64,000 bases of DNA from Evansella tamaricis. Its GTDB lineage: Bacteria; Bacillota; Bacilli; Bacillales; Salisediminibacteriaceae. Made by a program: the position numbers and the translations under genes. Below the pieces are notes generated by a model that was given only the letters and a program-made list of their open reading frames with translations, did no database searches and had not been told where the DNA came from. Of this stretch, positions 1 through 8,880 are shown one piece after another (position 1 is the first letter of the stretch; each line of letters starts with the position of its first letter). Location of the stretch: positions 1 to 64,000 of the forward strand of contig NZ_JAHQCS010000079.1 in assembly GCF_019042215.1 (NCBI RefSeq). The letters run 5' to 3'.

Positions 1-313
1 TACTCAGCTACTCTTTTGTCGCTTCCTCCTTCAGGATGCGACATTAGTTCGGTACTCAGCATCTCTTTTGTCGCTTCCTCCTTCAGGATGCGACATTAGT
101 TCGGGGCTCGGCTCCTCTTTTGTCGCTTCCTCCTTTAAGGATGCGACATTAGGGAGGGGACCTGCTCCTCTTTTGTCGCATCCTCCTTTAGGATGCGACA
201 TTAGTATGGTACTCAGCTGCTCTTTTGTCGCTTCCTCCTTCAGGGATGCGACACTAGTTTGGTACACAGCAACACTTTTCACGCTCCTCCTTAACCCTTA
301 ACGACGCGACATT
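1..313. repeat. Left palindromic repeat array (5 clear units plus 1 degenerate)
   Basis: Units at about 17-43, 69-95, 121-148, 174-200 and 226-253 have the form TGTCGC-TTCCTCCTT-n-AGGATGCGACA. The outer TGTCGC/GCGACA arms and inner TCCT/AGGA arms could form a stem-loop. The period is 52-53 bp. The sequence between units is itself conserved (TTAGTTCGGTACTCAGCATC-like), so it is not a set of unique spacers. A decayed unit ends near 313. The array starts inside an inter-unit segment, so it probably continues beyond the window. Open frames through it encode only the repeat and are not genes. Confidence 0.9.
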
Positions 314-401
314 GGAACCGAATTGACCTCCTGTTTGTTTTCGAGTTAAACGACACTATTTCTGATCTCTGCCCCCCACCGCTAATTTTGCCCCACTCTT
401 C

Positions 402-1382
402 TTAAATACCTGTGAGGCCATTCTGTCTCCGATCAATTCTCCGTCTCATTACGTGAAAATAATAGTTTGCTAAACGCCCAAAGATGGATGCCAGAAACTG
501 CTGGAACAAAATAGCCGTAACAATTGGAAATGCTGCGGAAGGCGGGAAAAAGGCAACAGCTAATGCGGCACCTGCCCCATTATTTCTCATCCCGGTATTA
601 TACATGATGCTCAGAACAACACCTTTCTCCCATTTGAATATCCTTGCAGTGAAAAAGCCCATTATAAATCCAATGCAAGCAATGATAAAGACAAGGACTG
701 CGATCAAGATAACCGTCCCGTCAAAGCTTCGAAAATAAGGGGCCACCACTGCTCCATTTACCAGAATGACAAAGATGAGCGCAAATTTAGAAAATGGGGA
801 AAGGAAAGATGCTGTCTTATTTATCTTCTCCTTTAAAAATCTTGTCACCAAAACTCCCAAGATGGAAGGGGCAACGATCATCCAGAACAATCCGATCATT
901 AGACCGTATGTATCCATCGACACTTGAGTACCGATGAAGAAGTGTAATAAATACGGTACTAACAATGGTGAAAGTAACGTATTGATAAGGACAATCGTTA
1001 GTGTCAGCGCTCTGTTCCCATTGTAAGTGGATACCCACATTAATGAGACGACACCTGTCGGTATAATGTAAGCCAGGACAAATCCCATGATAATATATGG
1101 ATCATTGGCAAAAAAGACGTTAGCAATCCCATATGCGAGGGATGGCATAATCAACTGCAGCAAAACTAAACAGACAATAATAGGAAATGGCCGCATAACT
1201 GCTTTTCGTATGGAGCGAATATTTAAACCTAAACAGCTTACGAAGCTGATAAAGGCAAACACCCATTTCACTAAATAGGAGTAGGAGCTTAGCCACGAAA
1301 ATATTGTTACCCCTAAAATAACTGCACTTGGAGCAATGAGCAGCATCCATTTTTGTAAAAATCTATTTATGGTTTCTAACAC
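402..1382 (-). CDS. Bile acid:sodium symporter (BASS) family transporter
   Basis: Integral membrane protein of about 326 residues with some nine to ten hydrophobic helices. Near the C-terminus it has a YNTGMRNNGAGAALA segment, which resembles the conserved E-x-G-x-Q-N crossing-helix motif of sodium/bile acid symporters. BASS relatives carry organic anions. As the last gene downstream of uxaA-uxaB-GH105 on the same strand, it most likely imports or exports a uronate or keto-deoxy acid; that substrate is inferred from context. I chose the GTG at 1382 because GAAGGG lies 6 bases upstream. An in-frame ATG at 1433 has only a close AAGG. The 3' end runs directly towards the left repeat array and no clear terminator is visible. 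Confidence 0.8.
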   Translation of the reverse strand: MLETINRFLQKWMLLIAPSAVILGVTIFSWLSSYSYLVKWVFAFISFVSCLGLNIRSIRKAVMRPFPIIVCLVLLQLIMPSLAYGIANVFFANDPYIIMGFVLAYIIPTGVVSLMWVSTYNGNRALTLTIVLINTLLSPLLVPYLLHFFIGTQVSMDTYGLMIGLFWMIVAPSILGVLVTRFLKEKINKTASFLSPFSKFALIFVILVNGAVVAPYFRSFDGTVILIAVLVFIIACIGFIMGFFTARIFKWEKGVVLSIMYNTGMRNNGAGAALAVAFFPPSAAFPIVTAILFQQFLASIFGRLANYYFHVMRRRIDRRQNGLTGI

Positions 1383-1448
1383 ACAATTCCCTTCTCTCGA
1401 AATAAATGAAAGGTCAGATGGATCCAAATCCATTGACCTTAATAAAAA

Positions 1449-2567
1449 CTATCTGACTATTGTACTCTCCTTCTGATGCATTTGAACGCTTGCTAAAACA
1501 AACGCACCTACTCCATGTAAATCGTTAGTGCATGTTTCCCGGGCCACATAATAATCATATACCCCAATCGAGGTCCCAATGCATATATCAGTCAGGCCAA
1601 TACTTCCGTCTGGCTGTACCTCAATAAATCTGTCTACAACACCGTTATAGCCTTTTACCGCCACTTCAAAATATTTGTCATCCACGTATCCCTTGTTTAC
1701 TGCTTTTGCAATAGTATAGATAAATAAGCAAGAGCCAGAGCTTTCAAGCCAGTTATCCTCTAGATACCCCTTGTCAACAATTTGATACCACAGTCCGGAT
1801 TCCGGATCCTGAAACTTCACTAAGTTCTCAATCAACTCCTGAACAACACCAATCCACTCCATCTTTTTCGGATGGCCCTCTGGCAGCATTTCAATCATAT
1901 TTACTAGTGCCATTCCATACCATCCTAATGACCGTCCCCAAATTTCGGGGGCAGTATTTGTACCCATAACAGACCACGGTGTTTTTCCACTCTCATCCCA
2001 GCCATGAAAATAGAGGCCTGTCTTCTCATCCTTTGTATTCTTTCGCATTAAGTTTTCTTGCTGGACCACCAAGTCCAAAAGTTCTGGCTCCTCAAACTGT
2101 TGACCATATGTGATTGTAAAAGGCCCTGCCATATACAATCCATCCAGCCACATTTGGTAGGGGTACTTATCTTTATGCCAAAATCCCCCTTCCTTCGTTT
2201 TGTTCAACGTATTTAAAAGGTTTCTCAACTTTGAAGCAGCTATCTTATAACGCTTTTCACCTGTTTTTTCATATAAAGGGAATAACAGCAGCCCTGGTTG
2301 AATTGCATCTAATTCACTTCTCCGGAAAAGAAAATTCCCCTCTTCGTCCACAAGCTTATCGACATACTCCTTAAAGTATTGGTAATAATCATCATTTTTC
2401 GTTTCCTTCCAAACATCGTACATTCCATAAAGGAAAACACCCTGATGATAATGCCAACGATCTGCCGGAGGCAATTTACTTGGTTCAAAACGGTTCATTA
2501 AGCTTCTACTTGCCTCTTCCGCCCAACGCAAAGGTTTTTTTCCTTTATAAACACTTCCTATCCCCAT
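1449..2567 (-). CDS. GH105 (GH88-like) unsaturated rhamnogalacturonyl/galacturonyl hydrolase
   Basis: Cytoplasmic glycoside hydrolase of 372 residues with no signal peptide, similar to the YteR/YesR family. It would hydrate and cleave the delta-4,5-unsaturated uronic residue that pectate lyases leave on oligosaccharides, releasing 5-keto-4-deoxyuronate for KduI. The (alpha/alpha)6-barrel signatures are visible: RWHYHQG (37-43), SELDAIQPG with Asp87, and MWLDGLYMAGPF with Asp142, which corresponds to the catalytic Asp of YteR. GGAGG sits 7 bases before the ATG. It follows uxaB after 11 bases and so is part of the uxaA operon. No pectate lyase is present in this window, so the polymer must be cut by enzymes encoded elsewhere. 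Confidence 0.88.
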   Translation of the reverse strand: MGIGSVYKGKKPLRWAEEASRSLMNRFEPSKLPPADRWHYHQGVFLYGMYDVWKETKNDDYYQYFKEYVDKLVDEEGNFLFRRSELDAIQPGLLLFPLYEKTGEKRYKIAASKLRNLLNTLNKTKEGGFWHKDKYPYQMWLDGLYMAGPFTITYGQQFEEPELLDLVVQQENLMRKNTKDEKTGLYFHGWDESGKTPWSVMGTNTAPEIWGRSLGWYGMALVNMIEMLPEGHPKKMEWIGVVQELIENLVKFQDPESGLWYQIVDKGYLEDNWLESSGSCLFIYTIAKAVNKGYVDDKYFEVAVKGYNGVVDRFIEVQPDGSIGLTDICIGTSIGVYDYYVARETCTNDLHGVGAFVLASVQMHQKESTIVR

Positions 2568-2578
2568 ATTTTAACCTC

Positions 2579-4108
2579 CTACTTTTTATACGTATTCTGA
2601 ACAAATTTTTCAACCGACTCTTTCATACCAATTGAAATAATGTCTGTTAAGTATTCCCCTACAAAAATGGCCAGCTGATCCAGTTCTGTTAAATCCTCTC
2701 CCCAAAAATCTTGATCGGCCAATATAGCTTGAACAAACTCTGCTATCGTGACTTGCCCTTTAGTAACGTTTTCCCATCCTGAAACAAAAGCGGCAGTCAC
2801 TTTTTCATTTTCGCGCATTGTATATTCCTGACCATCTTTTCGGAGCCCTATTAAAGGATTTTCCTTCTCCCGGACGGGACGATAATAAGCAATTAGTGCT
2901 GCTAATGAAAATACAATTGCCTGAGGCAACCGTCTGTTTTTCTCCGTATACCGGTGAAGTGTTGGAAGTAATCTTGTCTGGAATTTATAGACTGCATTTA
3001 ACCCGATATCTGTGAGATAATGCTTGTTATATGGGTTTAGGAATCGTTCTTTAACATCCTCCATAAAAGATATCTTAATTTTCTCCTCCGCTTCCACAGT
3101 TGGAGCAATTTCTTGAAATCCCAGTTCCACAAATTGACGTAAAGTACTCTCCTTCATAGCCTCCAGAACAGTGTCAACTCCATATAAGTATGAAACGGCG
3201 AACAGCATGGTATGGGGACCATTCAGAAGACGAACCTTTAATTCCCTGTGGGAGGTAATGTCTCCCCATTTCACATTTAAACCTGCACGATGAAGAGGGA
3301 GTTTCTTCTGGACCGCTTCACTCCCCTCAATGGCAAACATGTGATATGGTTCTCCTACTGTAATAAAATTATCCTTGTACCCTAGTAAGCTATGAAACTC
3401 TTCTAGGTTATCATTTGGAAAGCCAGTGACGATCCGGTCTACCAGTGTATTACAAAATTCGTTATGTTCACTCACCCACCTCTTGAACTCAGCAGGTAGA
3501 TTCCAGTCATCTGCTTTTTTAAGAACAAACTCTCTTAGCTTCAAACCATTTTTTTCAATTAATTCACATGGAATGACTATTAACCCTGAGCCTGAATCTC
3601 CTTCGAATGCCTTAAACCGATGATATAAAAAATCTGTCAGTTTTCCAGGAAATGACAGAGGTGCTTCCCCTTCGACATAATCCTCTTCCACATACGTAAT
3701 CCCTGCTTCTGTTGTGTTGGAAAAAATAAATTCAAGCTCCTGCGACTCCCCAACTTTAAGAACTTCCTGCCAATCAAGTTTTGCATTTAAGCCTCGGGAA
3801 ATGGAAGAGATCACTTCACTCTTATCTATTACATTGCCATTTTGAACCCCCCTTAACACTACTGTGAAAAGTCCATTCTGTTGATTTAATAAGGGAATCG
3901 TTGGACCTTGTGACAAGGGCTGAACAACAACAACCTTTCCATTAAATAAACCTTGCTTATTCATTTGATGGATCATCCAGTCTATATACCCGCGTAAAAA
4001 GTTTCCCTGACCGAATTGTAGAATTTTTTCTGGAAGTTCTTCTTGAACTGGTAGCTCCGCAGTAGTTGATACTCCAGACTCTAATAGGTAATTAGTTAAA
4101 AGTCTCAT
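2579..4108 (-). CDS. uxaB: Tagaturonate reductase (altronate oxidoreductase)
   Basis: NAD-dependent reductase of 509 residues that reduces D-tagaturonate to D-altronate in the galacturonate branch. The N-terminus has the mannitol-dehydrogenase/UxaB Rossmann signature ILQFGQGNFLRGYIDW (about 29-44). The central block around NGPHTMLFAVSYLYG and the helical C-terminal domain fit the polyol long-chain dehydrogenase family at full length. AAAGGGG lies a few bases before the ATG. It sits between uxaA (37 bases upstream) and the GH105 hydrolase, so these are probably co-transcribed from the LacI-controlled promoter before uxaA. Fructuronate reductase (UxuB) is a relative, but the presence of UxaA and UxaC favours UxaB. 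Confidence 0.92.
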   Translation of the reverse strand: MRLLTNYLLESGVSTTAELPVQEELPEKILQFGQGNFLRGYIDWMIHQMNKQGLFNGKVVVVQPLSQGPTIPLLNQQNGLFTVVLRGVQNGNVIDKSEVISSISRGLNAKLDWQEVLKVGESQELEFIFSNTTEAGITYVEEDYVEGEAPLSFPGKLTDFLYHRFKAFEGDSGSGLIVIPCELIEKNGLKLREFVLKKADDWNLPAEFKRWVSEHNEFCNTLVDRIVTGFPNDNLEEFHSLLGYKDNFITVGEPYHMFAIEGSEAVQKKLPLHRAGLNVKWGDITSHRELKVRLLNGPHTMLFAVSYLYGVDTVLEAMKESTLRQFVELGFQEIAPTVEAEEKIKISFMEDVKERFLNPYNKHYLTDIGLNAVYKFQTRLLPTLHRYTEKNRRLPQAIVFSLAALIAYYRPVREKENPLIGLRKDGQEYTMRENEKVTAAFVSGWENVTKGQVTIAEFVQAILADQDFWGEDLTELDQLAIFVGEYLTDIISIGMKESVEKFVQNTYKK

Positions 4109-4144
4109 CCTGCACCCCTTTCTCTTTTCTCAAAAACTATTAGG

Positions 4145-5638
4145 TTATAAAATAACTCCGTCCTTAAAAATTGATATTTCTTTAAACCCGAACTTTTCAT
4201 TGTTTGTTCTTACTTCACCTGATGCCATTTGAATAATATACTCGAAAAATTCATCTGTCAGTTCCTCTTTACCTTTCCCGTCCACTAATACGCCGGCATT
4301 AAAATCAATCCAATTTTTCTTTTTCTGAAAAAGGGGAGAATTAGTTGAGATCTTAACCGTTGGGACCGGTCCACCAAAGGGAGTCCCCCTTCCTGTTGTA
4401 AAAAGAACAATATGTGCTCCTGAGGCTGCTAACGCTGTAACCGAGATGAGGTCGTTACCCGGTCCCTGCAACAGGTTCAAACCTGCTTTATTTATTCTCG
4501 AACCATAAGGCAAGACATCCGCAACTTGGGCAAATCCCCCTTTTTGTACATTCCCTAAGGACTTTTCCTCGAGTGTAGTAATACCACCCTTCTTATTTCC
4601 TGGAGAGGGATTTTCATAGACATTTTGTCCATGCCGGATAAAATACTCTTTAAAATCATTGACTAAATCCACAATTTTTCTAAAGGTTGCCTCATCTTTT
4701 GACCGTTCCATCAGTATTTGTTCTGCCCCAAACATCTCTGGTGTTTCTGTTAGAATGGTGGCTCCACCATAGGAAATCAGTCTGTCTGAGAATGATCCAA
4801 GTAATGGATTCGCAGTAATCCCGGAATATCCATCAGATCCGCCGCATTTTAATCCTACCTTTAACTTCGAAATAGAAACAGGTTGCCTCTCAAATGATTT
4901 CGCATAAGTTACCAGTTCCTCCATTAAGTTCATCGCTTCTTCTATTTCATCCTCCGCTTCTTGAATTTCAAGAAATTTCACACGTTTGTCATCATAGTCT
5001 CCAATAACCTTTTTGAATTCTTCAATATAATTATTTTCACAGCCTAGACCCATGACTAAGATAGCGGCAGCATTAGGATGATGAATTAAATTACTTAATA
5101 TCTTTTGTGTATTATGAAGATCATCCCCTAGCTGGGAACACCCAAACAAGTGAGGATAATGATAAACTCCATCTAAGTTTTCATCTTTATACTGTTCCGT
5201 TGCATTCTTTGCTACGATTTCGCACGTCTTATTAATACAACCCACAGTATTGATTATCCAAATTTCATTCCGTATCCCTACATCACCATTTTCACGAACA
5301 TATCCTTGAAATGTTCGATCAGTTTCCATCCTTTTAACTGAAGATGGCTTAGGCGTGTAGCTATATTCCATTGTTCCCTTTAAATTCGTTTTCACATTGT
5401 GCGTATGAACCCAGTCTCCAGGACGAATCGTCTCTGTTGCCTTCCCAATAGGATAACCATATTTGATAACGTTTTCATTTTTTTCAATCGTACGGATTGC
5501 AATCTTATGACCGGCAACTATCTCTTCGTGAATTGTAATAACCTTATGAGCGACTTTAATTGTGTCCCCTGCCTTAAAATTCTTTAAGGCAAACGCCACA
5601 TTATCAAGCTGATTGACGATAATATGTGTGGATTCCAT
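4145..5638 (-). CDS. uxaA: Altronate dehydratase
   Basis: Dehydratase of 497 residues that converts D-altronate to 2-keto-3-deoxygluconate. It has an N-terminal SAF domain (about 1-90, ending near GDWVHTHNVKTNL) and the long galactarate/altronate dehydratase domain, with blocks such as VGCINKTCE, GLGCENN, LKCGGSDGYSGITANP and TTGRGTPFGGP. These residues, including conserved cysteines, are typical of the Fe-dependent family, and length matches it. The ATG at 5638 is preceded by a run of G (GGGGGGG). An upstream in-frame codon at 5704 lies inside the -35 box of the promoter, so that longer reading is wrong. It is the first gene of the uxaA-uxaB-GH105-BASS operon and is divergent from the lacI-type gene. 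Confidence 0.94.
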   Translation of the reverse strand: MESTHIIVNQLDNVAFALKNFKAGDTIKVAHKVITIHEEIVAGHKIAIRTIEKNENVIKYGYPIGKATETIRPGDWVHTHNVKTNLKGTMEYSYTPKPSSVKRMETDRTFQGYVRENGDVGIRNEIWIINTVGCINKTCEIVAKNATEQYKDENLDGVYHYPHLFGCSQLGDDLHNTQKILSNLIHHPNAAAILVMGLGCENNYIEEFKKVIGDYDDKRVKFLEIQEAEDEIEEAMNLMEELVTYAKSFERQPVSISKLKVGLKCGGSDGYSGITANPLLGSFSDRLISYGGATILTETPEMFGAEQILMERSKDEATFRKIVDLVNDFKEYFIRHGQNVYENPSPGNKKGGITTLEEKSLGNVQKGGFAQVADVLPYGSRINKAGLNLLQGPGNDLISVTALAASGAHIVLFTTGRGTPFGGPVPTVKISTNSPLFQKKKNWIDFNAGVLVDGKGKEELTDEFFEYIIQMASGEVRTNNEKFGFKEISIFKDGVIL

Positions 5639-5656
5639 TTTTACCCCCCCTATAAA

Positions 5657-5704
5657 TAACAACGTTGTTAATGTAATTATAAAAACGAACACAAAGATTG
5701 TCAA
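5657..5704 (-). promoter_or_regulatory. uxaA promoter with LacI-type operator
   Basis: Read on the minus strand, a consensus sigma-A promoter is present: TTGACA (5699-5704), a 17-bp spacer, and TATAAT (5676-5681). Five bases after the -10 box lies TAACAACGTTGTTA (5657-5670), a perfect 14-bp palindrome that covers the expected start site. The same core recurs before the lacI gene, the ABC operon and yesL. Repressor bound here would block initiation directly. Confidence 0.88.
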
Positions 5705-5843
5705 TCTAAGAAACTTCGAAACAGTATTATTTTCCCCTAACCTTGCCAGTCATTTGATATGCCTCCTTTCTGAGTAGCAAGTAAAAGGGAAATGGACAAC
5801 ATTAATAACATAGAAAGATAAACTTCAATCCCGGCACATTGTT

Positions 5844-5917
5844 TAACAATGCTGTTATTAACATGCACAAGTATGCCTTACCAACCTCCCCTTTCAAGAG
5901 AGTTAACAAGGTTGTAA
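5844..5917. promoter_or_regulatory. Two auxiliary near-operators in the uxaA/lacI divergent region
   Basis: TAACAATGCTGTTA (5844-5857) and TAACAAGGTTGTAA (5904-5917) each match the 14-bp uxaA operator at 12 of 14 positions. They lie between the two perfect operators at 5657 and 6141. This placement suits repressor looping across the divergent promoters, though looping is inferred. A weaker cre-like TGTAAGTGCTTCCC lies at 5931-5944. The rest of the 5705-6100 stretch shows no gene. Confidence 0.5.
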
Positions 5918-6100
5918 AAGGTAATTAAAGTGTAAGTGCTTCCCTGAAAGTAGTTCATACTTTCTGAGTATTAATTGTATATCGCCTATGAATTCACCAA
6001 TTCCCTGATAATATGATGTAAATAATAATATCAGAAAAAATTCATAGGTTATTTTCCGTAGGATTGTAGGCCAGTGTTTTTTTTAGATAGAACTTAGTAT

Positions 6101-6152
6101 TTGTTTATTGGACTAATATGGTATAATCTTAAGTAAAAATAACAACGTTGTT
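6101..6152 (+). promoter_or_regulatory. Autoregulated promoter of the lacI-type gene
   Basis: A TATAAT -10 box is at 6122-6127. The -35 is weak: TTGTTT at 6101-6106 with a 15-bp spacer, or ATTTGT with 17. The perfect palindrome AACAACGTTGTT (6141-6152) lies 13 bases downstream of the -10 box, a position suited to autorepression. Confidence 0.75.
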
Positions 6153-6188
6153 TGCGTTTGTACACTTTGACGTTTGGAGGTAAGGTCT

Positions 6189-7169
6189 ATGGGCGTTACG
6201 ATTAAAGACATTGCAAAACATGCTGGGGTCAGCTATTCTACCGTATCAAAAGCCCTTCTTAATAGCCCCCTTGTAAAAGAAGATACTAAAAAGAAAGTTG
6301 TTACTATCGCAAAGGAGCTTGGCTATCAGCCAAATGCTGCTGCCAGAAGTTTAGTCTCAAAAAAATCAAATACAATTGGTGTTGTTTGGCCTAATGTAGA
6401 AAGGCCAGTTCATGCATCGTTGATCACAAAAATTAACAAGCGTCTTGATGATCTTAACTATACAACACTAATGTCTATAAATAACATATGTGATGCGGTT
6501 AATACGTTTAACCGATTCCAAGTGGATGCAATTCTAGTTTTTGATGGGGAAGGTGCTACCAATTATTTTTCATCCAAAGTACCAGTGGTGGTCTACGGGT
6601 TAAAAAATGATGAAAATCCATATCCGATAGTGGATGTAAACCGAAAATTTGCAATTAAAAGTGCTGTACACTATTTCCATGAAATTGGTCACAAAAAAAT
6701 CTCTTATATTGGAGACTTACCAGTAGATTCTTTCCAGTTAGAAAAGGTAACCGGATTCAAAGAGGCACTAGCAGAGTGTCAGTTAAAACACTTTGAACAC
6801 TCCATCCTATCCGTGGAAGGACTTAATCAGCATGATGGCTATTTAGCTACAAAAAAATTATTGGAATCGGGAGATAAGCCAACCGCAATAATAAGTGGAA
6901 GTAATGACTTATCTAAAGGTGCACTCCGGGCAATTAGCGAAAGTAACCTTAAAATCCCCGAGGATATTTCCATTATTAGTTATGATAACCTGCCTCAAAA
7001 AGAAGGTGTCAGCGTACCCTTATCCATTGTCGGAGTACCACTAGATAAAATTACGGAAAAGCTAACAGATACTTTAATAGATGTAATAAACCAAAAAGAG
7101 GTTGAGCGATCTATCATTCTAAGTCCAGAAATTAAAATTACGGAATCCTGTGAACGAGTACAAAATTAG
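6189..7169 (+). CDS. LacI-family regulator of uronate genes (ExuR/KdgR group)
   Basis: Repressor of 326 residues. The N-terminal LacI helix-turn-helix reads TIKDIAKHAGVSYSTVSKAL, followed by the hinge helix region (PNAAARSL). The rest is a periplasmic-binding-protein-like effector domain, with DAILVFDGEG, YGLKNDENPYPIVDVN and SIISYDNLPQ. The ATG at 6189 is chosen because GGAGG (6176-6180) lies 8 bases upstream; an in-frame TTG at 6174 overlaps that site. AACAACGTTGTT palindromes at its own promoter and at uxaA, the ABC operon and yesL make it the likely local repressor of the pectin/galacturonate genes. The inducer is unknown, probably a uronate or KDG. Confidence 0.9.
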   Translation: MGVTIKDIAKHAGVSYSTVSKALLNSPLVKEDTKKKVVTIAKELGYQPNAAARSLVSKKSNTIGVVWPNVERPVHASLITKINKRLDDLNYTTLMSINNICDAVNTFNRFQVDAILVFDGEGATNYFSSKVPVVVYGLKNDENPYPIVDVNRKFAIKSAVHYFHEIGHKKISYIGDLPVDSFQLEKVTGFKEALAECQLKHFEHSILSVEGLNQHDGYLATKKLLESGDKPTAIISGSNDLSKGALRAISESNLKIPEDISIISYDNLPQKEGVSVPLSIVGVPLDKITEKLTDTLIDVINQKEVERSIILSPEIKITESCERVQN

Positions 7170-7234
7170 TTATCCACACCATAAGAAAAGCGCGGAGCTA
7201 GACAGAGATAAGAAAACTTATACTTTCTCTTAAT

Positions 7235-7270
7235 AAAAGGACGTTTTCTTCATCATGAAAACGTCCTTTT
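7235..7270. terminator. Bidirectional terminator between lacI and the TIM-barrel gene
   Basis: A perfect 14-bp inverted repeat, AAAAGGACGTTTTC (7235-7248) and its complement (7257-7270), with an 8-base loop. Its ends give A/T tracts on both strands. It lies between two convergent genes and would serve both. Confidence 0.88.
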
Positions 7271-7277
7271 CCATCCT

Positions 7278-8087
7278 TTACAATACACTCTCTAGGAAGC
7301 GTTTACACTCGGCCATTTCATGTGACTTTGCGGCCTCCATTATAATAATAGATTCCGGCTTATATTTTTCTAATAGCTTCAAGTATAATGAATAATTCAT
7401 TTGCCCCTTTCCAGGTGGGACAGTCTTAATTGAATTCTCAGTTAAAATTCGGTCCTTTGCATGGCACGCCACAATACGGTTTCCGAGCAATCGAAACGCT
7501 TCTTCGATCACATCCTCCTGTTGATAAAAATTTTCAGCAGTCAATAAATTTCCCGGATCTAATACAACCCCCAGTTGGGATGAATTTATTTCATCTAACA
7601 TTTTTTTTAATGAGGTTGCGGTATCAATTAAGTGACCGTTTGCTGGCTCAATTCCAACAAACACCCCCCACTTTTCCCCTTCTTCTACTATTTCTCTTAT
7701 CGTGGCTATTAAGGTCTTCCAGTCTTCATCATTTACTTCCCAAGTGGGCTTTCCCACTTCTGCTGCAACAATTGGTGCACCTAATAAACTTGCATAACGA
7801 ATTAATTCCTTAAATCGGGCGGTATTCTCCTGAAGAATAGCTTTGTCACGATGATATAGGTGAAGGTAACAAGCAAGAATAGAGATAGAAACACCATGCT
7901 TATTAAATTCTTCTTTAATATTTGAAGCCAATCCCGGGTTCAGAAGCCCCGGTTTACTAAAGTCATAATCATTCACAGCTTTCCATAAAGCTAATTGCAC
8001 ATGTTTAAAACCAGAAGAGCCCACTTCTTCAGCAAGTTGCTTGTATGGCATCTTCCCAAATAAATGAGCTAAAATTCCAACATTCAT
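7278..8087 (-). CDS. Sugar phosphate isomerase/epimerase (AP endonuclease 2-like TIM barrel)
   Basis: Predicted 269-residue cytoplasmic TIM-barrel protein of the xylose-isomerase-like superfamily (IolE/IolI/YcjR type). Visible blocks are PIVAAEVGKPT, VGIEPANGHLIDT with a metal-ligand Glu, LGVVLDPGNLLT with a ligand Asp, ACHAKDRI with a ligand His, and IIMEAAKSHEM with a terminal ligand Glu. Together these suggest a divalent metal site. The substrate cannot be read from the sequence. It follows the uronate-dehydrogenase-like gene by 31 bases and is probably co-transcribed with it, so it may act on a uronate or aldarate derivative. RBS GGGGGG lies upstream of the ATG. Confidence 0.75.
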   Translation of the reverse strand: MNVGILAHLFGKMPYKQLAEEVGSSGFKHVQLALWKAVNDYDFSKPGLLNPGLASNIKEEFNKHGVSISILACYLHLYHRDKAILQENTARFKELIRYASLLGAPIVAAEVGKPTWEVNDEDWKTLIATIREIVEEGEKWGVFVGIEPANGHLIDTATSLKKMLDEINSSQLGVVLDPGNLLTAENFYQQEDVIEEAFRLLGNRIVACHAKDRILTENSIKTVPPGKGQMNYSLYLKLLEKYKPESIIIMEAAKSHEMAECKRFLESVL

Positions 8088-8118
8088 GTTATTTCCCCCC
8101 TTACTAGTAATTTTCCCT

Positions 8119-8880
8119 CTACACGTCCTTTCTCTCCTCTAATAAGTCCATTACATTTCTCTTAGATTGATAATTCAGCTCCTTCATTAGATTAGAGGTA
8201 TCCCATGGCTTTCCAGGGTTAGCTGATACACCATAGTATGTCCCATAGGTAACATCAGCCTCGATTGCGGCAAGGAACAGGCCAATAACATCATCCGTTG
8301 TAAGTAACGTCTTCTTCAGCCTGGGCTTCTCCTGTATCGCCACATGCTCTTTTTTTGGAGGGACTGAACCAATGCGGATATTTAACACAGATAAGGAACG
8401 CTGGGAAAAAAGAAAGCCTGCTTGCTCTGAGGCTAATTTTAATAATCCATAAACACTTTTCATATAAGGATAATCGTTGACAGTAATCTCTCTTCCTAAC
8501 AGGGAGTTTCCATCTTCCTCGTAATAATCGGTAACGTGATTACTACTACAATAAATAACCTTAGAAATTCCGATTTTTTCTGCAACGAGTAGAATATAAT
8601 AAGTTGCCTTAAAAAACACATCAGTCATTACATCAAAGTTATCCTTATTTTCTATTGGTCCCTCTGTATTAACTTTGAGCAAATTAATAATTACATCTGC
8701 ATCCTCGGGGATCTTTGTTATTAACTCGTGATAATTTGTTGCATCCAATTGAATACAATTAGCGCTCTCTAAATGCTTAGTGTCCTTATCCATAATTACA
8801 ACTTGGTAATTATTCATTAATCCCTTAGAGAGTATTTTTCCAATTGTACCTGCACCACCTATGAGAATTACTTTTTTCAT
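8119..8880 (-). CDS. NAD-dependent epimerase/dehydratase, uronate-dehydrogenase-like
   Basis: Extended-SDR protein of 253 residues. It has an N-terminal nucleotide motif VILIGGAGTIGK, the segment IYCSSNHVTDYYEEDG, a Y-G-L-L-K catalytic pair and LNIRIGS. The SSNHV-x-x-x-Y block is typical of NAD uronate dehydrogenases, which oxidise galacturonate or glucuronate to the aldarolactone. I chose the ATG at 8880 because AAAGGAAAGGG precedes it; a GTG at 8904 lies before that ribosome site. If the assignment is right, the island has an oxidative entry besides UxaC. A different NAD-dependent sugar epimerase cannot be excluded. It is paired with the TIM-barrel gene downstream. Confidence 0.68.
   Translation of the reverse strand: MKKVILIGGAGTIGKILSKGLMNNYQVVIMDKDTKHLESANCIQLDATNYHELITKIPEDADVIINLLKVNTEGPIENKDNFDVMTDVFFKATYYILLVAEKIGISKVIYCSSNHVTDYYEEDGNSLLGREITVNDYPYMKSVYGLLKLASEQAGFLFSQRSLSVLNIRIGSVPPKKEHVAIQEKPRLKKTLLTTDDVIGLFLAAIEADVTYGTYYGVSANPGKPWDTSNLMKELNYQSKRNVMDLLEERKDV

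Noticed and set aside
31-301. Protein-coding frames on both strands through the left array
   Set aside because: They only translate the repeat unit (NVASLKEEATKE-type peptides), have no ribosome site and occur on both strands. Similar frames at 32419-32999 are rejected for the same reason.
1-313. CRISPR array
   Set aside because: Repeat units are palindromic and evenly spaced, but the sequences between them are conserved copies, not unique spacers, and no cas gene is present. The same holds for 32286-33090.
5639-5704. 22-codon N-terminal extension of UxaA
   Set aside because: It overlaps the promoter -35, -10 and the LacI operator; the ATG at 5638 has the ribosome site.
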